Source of the DNA: Acidilobaceae archaeon
GTDB lineage: Archaea; Thermoproteota; Thermoprotei_A; Sulfolobales; Acidilobaceae
Assembly (NCBI GenBank): GCA_027082825.1
Contig: JALWTO010000045.1
Coordinates: 1-48,963 of the forward strand
Length of the DNA: 48,963 nucleotides
Direction of reading: 5' to 3'
The first letter of the stretch is position 1; every line of letters begins with the position of its first letter. This document shows positions 42,521 to 48,963 of the stretch, one piece after another. The position numbers and the translations under genes are program-made. Below the pieces are notes generated by a model, which was not told the DNA's origin, did no database searches, and saw nothing but the letters and a program-made list of their open reading frames with translations.

Positions 42521-42703
42521 ACAAGTTCCATAAAAGTCTCCATATAAAGCAAGATTTAAGAGTTTTTTCTTTGGATGTCCGTTTATTTGAAGAGCCTGAT
42601 TAACTGTGGTACATAACTTTCTGCATCGCCCTGTTGAGTGAAAAGTGTAGTCCAAGGAGCCTAGGGTGAGTAGTTTGGTTCTGAGAGAAACGTTTATATA
42701 TAG

Positions 42704-42721
42704 GGTAAATAACTATTTACC
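42704..42721. promoter_or_regulatory. inverted-repeat operator of the ArsR module
   Basis: GGTAAATA-AC-TATTTACC is a perfect 8+8 inverted repeat one base after a TTTATATATA TATA box (42693-42702), with a further GGTAAA half-site at 42724. The position covers the transcription start region of the small-membrane-protein/ArsR pair, so autorepression by the ArsR protein is likely. Confidence 0.65.
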
Positions 42722-42758
42722 TGGGTAAAAATATGTATAAAGGGAGGTGAGTCTTGAC

Positions 42759-43016
42759 ATGCCACCACCGCCTCTTGAATTAACAGGATGGATAGACTTC
42801 ATAATATGGGGAGCCGTGCTCCTCATAGTTGTTATTATTGCTATAGTACTTGCTGAATACATGTTTAAATGGCTAAGAGGTCTACAGTCAACACAGGCAA
42901 GGCTTCAGTCAACCTCAATAAACTCTTACGAGAATAAGGGCTATGAAGAGTTGCTACAGGAGATAAGGGCTTTAAGGAAGGAGATCCGCGAGTTAATGCA
43001 AGAGTTAAAAGAGTAA
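42759..43016 (+). CDS. small membrane protein with coiled-coil tail
   Basis: 85 residues from the ATG at 42759, eight bases after GGGAGGTGA (a GTG at 42747 is part of that signal). M-P-P-P-P-L-E-L then one helix (about 14-35, I-I-W-G-A-V-L-L-I-V-V-I-I-A-I). A Lys/Arg and Gln-rich linker follows, then a heptad-patterned acidic/basic helix to the end (L-L-Q-E-I-R-A-L-R-K-E-I-R-E-L-M-Q-E-L-K). Not recognised. It precedes the ArsR gene behind a shared operator, so the regulator likely controls it. Confidence 0.75.
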   Translation: MPPPPLELTGWIDFIIWGAVLLIVVIIAIVLAEYMFKWLRGLQSTQARLQSTSINSYENKGYEELLQEIRALRKEIRELMQELKE

Positions 43017-43104
43017 CTAGTTACCTAGAGACGAAATCAAGAACTTTTCTTAAAGTTATGAAATCTCTCCGTATCATATGAGGAGTTGTTGAGATGATGT
43101 AGCT

Positions 43105-43422
43105 TTGACAGAAAACAATGATACTAAAACCCTCGAAGACCTAGCCTTGGTGTTTAAAGCATTTGCTAATCCCACCCGACTTAAGATACTCGCACTATGT
43201 TCTTTACGAGAGATGAGCAGCAGGGAGTTGAGGGAGGCCCTAGGTATTTCGAAGCCCCTGCTTATAGCACATATACGCATCCTACTTAGAGCTGGCTTGC
43301 TCACTTACAAAGTTAAGGTGGATGAGGTAAGAGGAGTAGTAAGGAAATATTACAGAACAGCTAACTTTCACATATGTATGAGTAGAGAGTACTTAAGCAG
43401 ATTTCGTATGAGAACGAGATGA
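43105..43422 (+). CDS. ArsR-family transcriptional regulator
   Basis: A 105-residue winged helix. L-A-L-V-F-K-A-F-A-N-P-T-R-L-K-I-L is the ArsR opening. S-S-R-E-L-R-E-A-L-G-I-S-K-P-L-L-I-A-H-I-R-I-L-L-R-A-G-L is the recognition pair, and a wing follows with V-V-R-K-Y-Y-R. The ArsR metal motif (ELCVCDL) is replaced by L-C-S-L-R-E-M-S-S, so it is probably not a classical metal sensor. The C-terminus has one Cys (H-I-C-M). TTG start at 43105. Likely autorepressor at the 42704 palindrome. Confidence 0.88.
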   Translation: MTENNDTKTLEDLALVFKAFANPTRLKILALCSLREMSSRELREALGISKPLLIAHIRILLRAGLLTYKVKVDEVRGVVRKYYRTANFHICMSREYLSRFRMRTR

Positions 43423-43520
43423 GCCAACTCTATTTGTGCTGGTAGAATTCTTTAGGTATTTTGCTCCTGATTCTTTTCCTAACACCTTCATCGCCTTGAA
43501 CAAGTGCGAATCCATAGATT

Positions 43521-43573
43521 TAGATAATTGAGAAACTGGAGCCGCCGCCGGGATTTGAACCCGGGACCTCCGC
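43521..43573. repeat. 53-base direct repeat, copy 2 (tRNA-Thr 3' half alone)
   Basis: Identical to 42429-42481, same orientation. Unlike copy 1 it is not continued by the tRNA-Thr 5' half, so it is a partial tRNA. It marks the right edge of the ArsR module. Confidence 0.85.
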
Positions 43574-43650
43574 TCCCATAGGCCTCCAAACGACCTCAGG
43601 TATCAAGACCGTATGAGTCCGGCGCTTCTCCAGTAATTCCAAAGGGTCTA
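43574..43650 (-). other. tRNA-like degenerate sequence joined to the tRNA-Thr 3' half
   Basis: Read on the minus strand, a stretch containing AGCGCCGGACTCATA (at 43611-43625) precedes the duplicated Thr 3' half. In sense it resembles the D-arm-to-anticodon part of an elongator tRNA-Met (anticodon CAT), but no matching acceptor 5' strand or full anticodon stem follows, and about 35 unexplained bases lie in between. It may be a decayed or chimeric tRNA, a tRNA with an odd intron, or a half-gene. I cannot fold a functional tRNA from it. Confidence 0.35.
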
Positions 43651-43717
43651 TAAGATTTAAGGATTTTCCTTTTAACATCATTGAACTAAATAAAAGCTAG
43701 AAGCTTGCTAAAAAAGG

Positions 43718-44728
43718 TTATTTTTTCATATAAAGCCAACAGGCGACAAAATGACCTTTTTCTGCCATTACAAGTGGTGGTTCTTTCTTTCTACAAACTT
43801 CCATTGCATATTGACATCTTGGATGGAATCTGCATCCAGGAGGAGGATTGATGGGTGAGGGTGGTTCTCCAATGACCTCAACTTTAGGCTTCTTCTTAGC
43901 TTCAAACGGATCCGGAACAGGCATAGAGGCAAAGAGCATCTTTGTATAAGGATGTAAGGGCTTCTCAAACACTTCTTCTGCAGGTCCTAACTCGACTATC
44001 TTCCCCAAGTACATCACTGCTATGTAGTCACTCATATACCTAACAACACCAAGATCATGACTTATAAATAGATATGTAATGTTTCTCTTGGACTGAAGGT
44101 TCTTTAACATGTTTAATATCTGAGCCTGGACAGAAACATCTAGGGCACTTGTAGGTTCATCGAGTACTATAAACTCAGGCTCTAAGGCTAAGACTCTTGC
44201 AATTGCTATCCTCTGTCTCTGTCCACCACTAAACTCATGGGGATATCTGTAAAGGTGAGTTTCGTTTAGGCCAACCTCATAGAGGATATTTACAACAAAC
44301 TTCTGAGGATCATCTATCTTTATCCTATGAGCCTTTACAGGCTCCATTATTGTGTCGAATACCGTCATCCTTGGATCAAGGCTCATGTAAGGGTCTTGAA
44401 AGACCATCTGAGCCTTCCTTCTGAAGGCCATAAGCTTCTTTCCCCTAAGTCTGAATACATTATTTCCTTCGAAGTAAACATGACCTGACGTGGGTTCTAT
44501 AAGCCTAAGTACGAGTCTTCCTGTCGTAGTTTTACCACATCCACTTTCACCAACAAGACCTAATGTTTTTCCTTTAGGAACTATAAAAGATATACCATCA
44601 ACTGCTCTAACATATCCTGCAGTTCTAAAGATTCCTTTGACTGGAAAGTATTTCTTCAGATCAGCTACTTCAATCACAGGCTTTCCAAAAGTTGAGGTCA
44701 TATAGTTAATCAGCTCTTTAGCGTTCAT
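43718..44728 (-). CDS. oligopeptide/dipeptide ABC transporter ATPase, DppF-like
   Basis: A 336-residue ATPase. Walker A G-E-S-G-C-G-K-T-T, signature S-G-G-Q-R-Q-R and Walker B F-I-V-L-D-E-P-T-S-A-L-D, then switch His in F-I-S-H-D-L-G-V. The C-terminal oligopeptide-specific C-R-F-H-P-R-C-Q-Y-A-M-E-V-C can hold an iron-sulfur cluster. It pairs with the DppD ATPase encoded just upstream (overlap of four bases) to energise the DppB/DppC channel. The terminal position in the operon is usual. Confidence 0.95.
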   Translation of the reverse strand: MNAKELINYMTSTFGKPVIEVADLKKYFPVKGIFRTAGYVRAVDGISFIVPKGKTLGLVGESGCGKTTTGRLVLRLIEPTSGHVYFEGNNVFRLRGKKLMAFRRKAQMVFQDPYMSLDPRMTVFDTIMEPVKAHRIKIDDPQKFVVNILYEVGLNETHLYRYPHEFSGGQRQRIAIARVLALEPEFIVLDEPTSALDVSVQAQILNMLKNLQSKRNITYLFISHDLGVVRYMSDYIAVMYLGKIVELGPAEEVFEKPLHPYTKMLFASMPVPDPFEAKKKPKVEVIGEPPSPINPPPGCRFHPRCQYAMEVCRKKEPPLVMAEKGHFVACWLYMKK

Positions 44729-45735
44729 TTCCTTTCACCTCCTTTCTTAGTATAGAGCCAGCATGCCACCTTGTGGTTCTTCTCTATCTCAATCAGGGGA
44801 GGTCTTTTTTTGTCACAAGGATCAAATCTGTAAGGGCATCTTGGATGGAATCTGCATCCAGGAGGAGGAAAGATGAGGTTTGGAACGGTTCCGGGTATAG
44901 ATTCTAATGTGACATTCTTTCCTACATGTTTAGGAACAGCCCTCATAAGTCCTCTTGTGTAAGGGTGAAGAGGATTCTTAAAAAGCACCTCAACAGGTGC
45001 TTCTTCGACTATCTCTCCGGCATACATGACTGCAACTGTATCGCACATCTCAGCCACAAGCCCCATGTTATGGGTTATAAGAAGAAGGGTCAGATTCTCC
45101 TTCTTCTTAAGCTCCTTGAGGAAATCCATTATCTGAGCCTGAATAGTTACATCAAGAGCTGTAGTTGGTTCATCAGCTATTAACATCTTAGGTCTATTGG
45201 CAAGGCTCATTCCTATAACTCCTCTCTGTTTCATCCCTCCACTAAGCTCATGAGGGAACGCCCTAACTCTTGATTCTGGATCTGGCATCTTTGCTATTTT
45301 TAAGACATCTGCAGCCTTCTTTATTCCCTCCTTTATACTCTGAACAACCCCATGAAATGACATGGTCTCGGCAACATGATAACCTAAAGTATAAAGAGGG
45401 TCAAGAGCCGCACTTGGATCTTGAAATATATATGCCACATCATAACCTCTTATTCTTCTTACTTCGTCATCATTCAGCTTCATGATATCTATTCTCTTTC
45501 CAGGTTCTGGATAGAAGTATATCTCACCTTTTTCTATTCTTCCAGGAGACTTTATGAGCTTCGTTAGGGCTCTTGAGGTCACGGACTTTCCACAGCCAGT
45601 CTCTCCCACTAAACAATAAGTTTCTCCCCTACATATATCAAATGAAACTCCATTTATTGCCCTTACAACACCAGCATATGTATAAAAGTTTATATAAAGA
45701 TCCCTAACAACTATTATAGGATCTTTACATCTCAC
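44725..45735 (-). CDS. oligopeptide/dipeptide ABC transporter ATPase, DppD-like
   Basis: A 336-residue ATPase. Walker A G-E-T-G-C-G-K-S, Q-loop F-Q-D-P-S-A-A-L-D-P, signature L-S-G-G-M-K-Q-R, Walker B M-L-I-A-D-E-P-T-T-A-L-D, and the C-terminal C-R-F-H-P-R-C-P-Y-R-F-D-P-C. It is the first of the paired peptide-importer ATPases and overlaps the DppC stop and DppF start by four bases each. Confidence 0.95.
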   Translation of the reverse strand: MRCKDPIIVVRDLYINFYTYAGVVRAINGVSFDICRGETYCLVGETGCGKSVTSRALTKLIKSPGRIEKGEIYFYPEPGKRIDIMKLNDDEVRRIRGYDVAYIFQDPSAALDPLYTLGYHVAETMSFHGVVQSIKEGIKKAADVLKIAKMPDPESRVRAFPHELSGGMKQRGVIGMSLANRPKMLIADEPTTALDVTIQAQIMDFLKELKKKENLTLLLITHNMGLVAEMCDTVAVMYAGEIVEEAPVEVLFKNPLHPYTRGLMRAVPKHVGKNVTLESIPGTVPNLIFPPPGCRFHPRCPYRFDPCDKKRPPLIEIEKNHKVACWLYTKKGGERK

Positions 45736-46928
45736 TCTTCCTCACCCTCTTTTTTAGCTTTGGGTTTCTTCTTGAGTCTGAACTCTATGCTTCTTCTTGT
45801 CCTTGGATCTAAGATGTCTCTGAGAGTATCTCCAAGCAAGTTGAACCCTAATACTGTGAGCAGTATTGCTAGTCCTGGGAAGAACACCAGCCACCAGGCG
45901 GTTGGAAAATACTGTGAACCATCGTAGATTATTCTACCCCAGTCGGCTATTGGAGGAACTGCTCCAACTCCCAAAAAGCTTAAGCCTGCTTCAGTAAGTA
46001 TGACTCCTCCAGAGTCAAGCGATAGATATACCAATATAGGACCGAGTATATTTGGCAATATATGTCTGAAAAGTATGGAACCTGTTGAAATGCCTAAGGC
46101 TCTTGCAGCCTCAACATAAGTGTTCTCTTTTTCTGAAAGAACCATTCCTCTGACAAGCCTTGCGTAGCCTGGCCACCAAACTATCCAAAGAGCTATAATA
46201 ACTGACACTAAACTAGCTAAGGCACCTCTTTCTGATGGATGAAGCGCAAATATATGCAAGAAGAACGAATCTACCCAAGGATGAGTCTTGAGAAACAGAG
46301 ATATTCTAGACGGTAACACTGCTGAAAATGCAATTGCTAGGATTAAACCTGGAAATACCAGGAACATATCAGTTATTCTCATTATTGTTTCATCAGTGGC
46401 CCCACCATAGTAACCAGAGATTAGGCCAAGAGCCACTCCTATCCATGGACCTACCATGAGAACTAGTATCATAACCACAAAGCTTGTTCTTGCACCAAAA
46501 AGTATTCTACTCCATAGATCTCTGCCAAAACTATCTCCGCCAAGTATAAGTCTATAAGTTCCTGGTTTTACGCCTAAAGCCTCACAGCCATGAGGAATTT
46601 TAACTGTAGTTCCTGGAGGAGCTAGGTAAGCAGTATGATTACACAATGAAAGAGGAGTTCCATAACTAAATGGAGCTATCCATGGACCTACTATTGCGAT
46701 GATAATGAATATAGCTACTAAAACTGCTCCAGCCATACCTATAGGGCTTCTGTTAAATGCATAAAACATTAATTTCCATTCATCTATTCTTGCTTGGTTT
46801 CTTACCTTCCATCCTGGTCTTATTTTCTCAAATAAGTTGGCTAGAGCATCCAGAAATGCATCAGATACTCTATCGAGAACCTTCTTTTCATAAACCTCCT
46901 CGGCCTCTTTCGTAGCCATAACCTTCAC
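45732..46928 (-). CDS. oligopeptide/dipeptide ABC transporter permease, DppC-like
   Basis: A 398-residue permease, longer than most DppC (about 300). An N-terminal segment and a ~50-residue loop after the first helix (including C-N-H-T-A-Y-L-A-P-P-G and C-E-A-L-G) form an exposed insert seen in archaeal members. Helices 2-6 carry V-E-A-A-R-A-L-G-I-S-T-G-S-I-L-F-R-H-I-L-P-N, the EAA loop. The last 30 residues are a Lys/Glu-rich tail. It is followed by DppD with an ATGA-type overlap. Confidence 0.93.
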   Translation of the reverse strand: MKVMATKEAEEVYEKKVLDRVSDAFLDALANLFEKIRPGWKVRNQARIDEWKLMFYAFNRSPIGMAGAVLVAIFIIIAIVGPWIAPFSYGTPLSLCNHTAYLAPPGTTVKIPHGCEALGVKPGTYRLILGGDSFGRDLWSRILFGARTSFVVMILVLMVGPWIGVALGLISGYYGGATDETIMRITDMFLVFPGLILAIAFSAVLPSRISLFLKTHPWVDSFFLHIFALHPSERGALASLVSVIIALWIVWWPGYARLVRGMVLSEKENTYVEAARALGISTGSILFRHILPNILGPILVYLSLDSGGVILTEAGLSFLGVGAVPPIADWGRIIYDGSQYFPTAWWLVFFPGLAILLTVLGFNLLGDTLRDILDPRTRRSIEFRLKKKPKAKKEGEEE

Positions 46929-46929
46929 C

Positions 46930-47940
46930 TCAATATCTAACTCTAGGATCTATAACGGCATAGAGTATATCCACTATTAGGTTAACAGTCATATATATAA
47001 GTGCTATTACAAACACCCCACCAACCATGCTCAAGTAATCGGAGCTGTAAATGCTGGTGAGCATGAACCGACCCAAACCTGGAAGACCAAATATTGTTTC
47101 AGTAATGGGAGCTCCTCCTAGAAGGCCTCCAAATTGTAGACCAAGAACGGTAACTATTGGAACCATTGCATTTTTAAGTACATGCCTATACATCTGATTT
47201 CTAGGAAGACCTCTAGCATCAACATAATCTACGAAGTCGGATCCTAATGCATCTAAGAATGTATTTCTAACAAGCCTTGCAATTACACCTATTCCTGGAT
47301 ATGCTAATACAAGCGATGGGAGCCAATATCTCTTAATTACCTCAAGAAAAGTCCTTCCATCAAGTTTTAAGATAGAGTCTATAAGAGGTATACCAGTTAT
47401 GCTATAAGGAGGTGTCGGTGTCCCTGATAATGTTATCCAACCCAGTTTAGTGAAAAAGAGGAATATGAGAAGGTATGCTAACCAGAAAATTGGTACAGAA
47501 ACTCCAAGTAATGCTATGACTCTTATTGTAGCATCAATCCAAGTATCTTTTTTTAGAGCTGAAATTATTCCTAAAGGTATTCCAATAAGAGCTATAAATG
47601 TAAATGATATGAGGGTAAGTTGTATAGTTACTGGCATGTAAACTTTAATCTCATGCCAAACCTTATAGCTAGTAACAGGACTTACCATGGTATTCTCCAG
47701 AAAGCCTTTCATAAAGTAATAATATTGTATATAGAAAGGTTGGTCTAGATGATACTCCTTTATAAGCATTGCAACAACATGTTGGTTTGCTTTCTCTCCT
47801 CCTGCCCAGAGCCTTGCAGGATTCGCTGGAACAACAGCAGCTATGAGATATACAATAAAGGTAACTCCTATTAGGGTGGGTATAAATGTCAAGAGCCTCC
47901 TGATAAGAAACCTTTTCAATTCAGCCAATGGATGCCCCAC
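46930..47940 (-). CDS. oligopeptide/dipeptide ABC transporter permease, DppB-like
   Basis: A 336-residue protein with six helices. L-I-R-R-L-L-T-F-I-P-T-L-I-G-V-T-F-I-V opens it, the EAA-loop-like D-Y-V-D-A-R-G-L-P-R-N-Q-M-Y-R-H-V-L-K-N lies in the second half, and P-R-V-R-Y ends it, standard for DppB. It starts the permease part of the operon, 188 bases after the binding-protein gene and one base before DppC. Confidence 0.95.
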   Translation of the reverse strand: MGHPLAELKRFLIRRLLTFIPTLIGVTFIVYLIAAVVPANPARLWAGGEKANQHVVAMLIKEYHLDQPFYIQYYYFMKGFLENTMVSPVTSYKVWHEIKVYMPVTIQLTLISFTFIALIGIPLGIISALKKDTWIDATIRVIALLGVSVPIFWLAYLLIFLFFTKLGWITLSGTPTPPYSITGIPLIDSILKLDGRTFLEVIKRYWLPSLVLAYPGIGVIARLVRNTFLDALGSDFVDYVDARGLPRNQMYRHVLKNAMVPIVTVLGLQFGGLLGGAPITETIFGLPGLGRFMLTSIYSSDYLSMVGGVFVIALIYMTVNLIVDILYAVIDPRVRY

Positions 47941-48128
47941 CTTTTAAACGATCTTTAAAGGCTAATGCCCTGGGACATTCGCTCATCCCTCTGTTCAGGC
48001 TCCTAAACTGGTTTCGAAGTTTAAAAGTTTGATAAAACATGAGCCATAAAACATGAGCCTAGGCTATGTGATTTCAAAAAGAAAGTAAAAAATTTTATTT
48101 AAAAACAAAAAAATTAGATTAATTTTCT

Positions 48129-48963
48129 TTAGCTGCTTAGGAACTGCTGTGCTGCAGTTATGCTAGTAAACACATTCCACTGCAATACGCTGAACTTCGT
48201 TCCTCCATAGAATAGAGGTCCTGCATAGTCATCAGGGTCTATATAATCTGGAGCCCAACCTATTATATATGCATCAAATGTAGGCTTTAGAGTCTCTTCT
48301 AACAGTGTTGGCCATGAGAGTGACTTAACTGTTACAGTAAAGCCTAATTCCTTCCAAGTCGATTGTAATAATGTTGCAATTTTCATTCTCTCAGAGTTTC
48401 CACTGTTATACCATATCTGGATGCTGTATTCGCTTGGATTTATTCCAGACTTCTTTATTAGTTCCATGGCCTTTGTCATGTTAAAGTTGTATTTGAATGG
48501 GACTATGTAATCGTTATGGCCAATAAATCCTGCTGGAAGAACTCCATAAAGGTGAGCCATGTAGCCAGCGTATACTATCTGGTATATTTGCTGATAAGGT
48601 GTGGCATATGCTAAAGCCTCTCTGACCAATGAATTATTAAATGGTGACTTAGCAGCATTAAACACAATATATGCTATTGTTGGATCCAATCCTATCTTCT
48701 GAACTATTATCTTATAGTTAGTTCCTGGATACTGATAGCCCTCAACATCTTTAAGCCTGTCTAGAGGCAATGCCCCATAGTCTGCCTGGCCTCTCTTAAG
48801 TATCTCAATTCTAGTGACAGCATCGTTGTTAAGCAGGAATATCATTAACTTATGCTGTGGTGCATTCTGTCCATACAGCTTCTGCCAAAGTGTTGCATTC
48901 CAGTAATATGGGTTGTAGTGAAGGACTATGTAGCTGTTCTCCTTGTATTCTTTAATATAATAT
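48129..48963 (-). CDS. peptide-binding protein (SBP_bac_5/DppA family), 3' part only
   Basis: The gene runs off the right edge: upstream of the internal ATG at 48845 the frame stays open and family-like (L-H-Y-N-P-Y-Y-W-N-A-T-L-W). The domain shows K-R-G-Q-A-D-Y-G-A-L-P-L, F-N-A-A-K-S-P-F-N-N-S-L-V-R-E-A-L-A-Y-A-T and I-G-W-A-P-D-Y-I-D-P-D-D-Y. The last should be followed by about 100 more residues, but the protein ends 34 residues after D-P-D-D, at F-L-S-S. It is the likely peptide receptor of the downstream DppBCDF genes; its truncation is odd. An AT-rich, T-run-containing 188-base gap follows. Confidence 0.85.
   Translation of the reverse strand, partial: YYIKEYKENSYIVLHYNPYYWNATLWQKLYGQNAPQHKLMIFLLNNDAVTRIEILKRGQADYGALPLDRLKDVEGYQYPGTNYKIIVQKIGLDPTIAYIVFNAAKSPFNNSLVREALAYATPYQQIYQIVYAGYMAHLYGVLPAGFIGHNDYIVPFKYNFNMTKAMELIKKSGINPSEYSIQIWYNSGNSERMKIATLLQSTWKELGFTVTVKSLSWPTLLEETLKPTFDAYIIGWAPDYIDPDDYAGPLFYGGTKFSVLQWNVFTSITAAQQFLSS

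Noticed and set aside
42428-42655. 75-codon frame covering the tRNA-Thr gene
   Set aside because: It is a chance translation through the tRNA.
42429-43573. Classical integrated element with integrase
   Set aside because: No integrase or replication gene is present between the repeats and the orientation is atypical, so only a scar or cassette is proposed.
1-48963. CRISPR arrays, complete insertion sequences, rRNA genes
   Set aside because: No spaced direct-repeat array, transposase-like frame with terminal repeats, or rRNA sequence was seen on reading both strands.

Overview
The window comes from a thermophilic archaeon of the crenarchaeal (Thermoproteota/TACK) type. The evidence is archaeal aIF2-gamma, aIF5B, S28e, L24e and a long S6e carrying the crenarchaeal-type insertion, an archaeal tRNA-Thr with encoded CCA, TATA-box promoters, and many GTG and TTG starts in AT-rich DNA. 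Genes are tightly packed with short overlaps, and no rRNA operon, CRISPR array or complete insertion sequence is visible. TatA/TatC, heme O synthase, an acyl-CoA dehydrogenase with EtfABCX, and W/Mo uptake suggest a respiring, lipid- or peptide-using heterotroph; the species cannot be named from the sequence.

Layout, left to right. 1-3.9 kb: an AF2212-type antitoxin at the edge, then a heterodimeric ABC exporter with one degenerate ATP site. 4-5.6 kb: a decayed matrixin-like metalloprotease (zinc motif intact, reading frame broken), a HicB-like remnant and an extracytoplasmic protein. 5.7-16.3 kb: a processive-type glycosyltransferase, an ArsB/SLC13-like permease, an M20 peptidase, a start-less reading frame ahead of a K+ channel with RCK domain, a sugar-nucleotide epimerase with a WHy/LEA14-like membrane protein, DUF998-like and M50 membrane proteins, and a dipeptide-epimerase-like enolase superfamily enzyme. 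16.3-21.2 kb: a hairpin plus a 24-codon R/K-rich mini-ORF, an HTH-PRTase regulator, a PadR-controlled ABC-2 exporter, and TatC/TatA. 21.2-24.9 kb: a ModE-like regulator with a tungstate/molybdate ABC importer.

24.9-31 kb: PIN protein, aIF2-gamma, S28e, MBL-fold protein, L24e, a heme O synthase operon and a JAMM-motif protein. 31-36.6 kb: a UbiE-like methyltransferase, an NfeD-like protein, and an operon of acyl-CoA dehydrogenase followed by EtfB-EtfA-EtfC-EtfX, which would pass electrons from acyl-CoA oxidation to quinone. 36.7-39.9 kb: S6e, aIF5B and NDK. 40-43.7 kb is the accessory-looking stretch: a winged-helix gene broken by a 12-G tract, an ACR3-like transporter, and a 53-bp direct repeat of the tRNA-Thr 3' half plus flank bracketing a small-membrane-protein/ArsR pair with its own palindromic operator. 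43.7-48.96 kb: an oligopeptide ABC importer (DppF, D, C, B) and the 3' part of its binding protein, which runs off the right edge.

The strongest leads are the tRNA-Thr half duplication around the ArsR module, the poly-G interrupted regulator, the broken matrixin gene, the JAMM protein, and the unannotated small reading frames.
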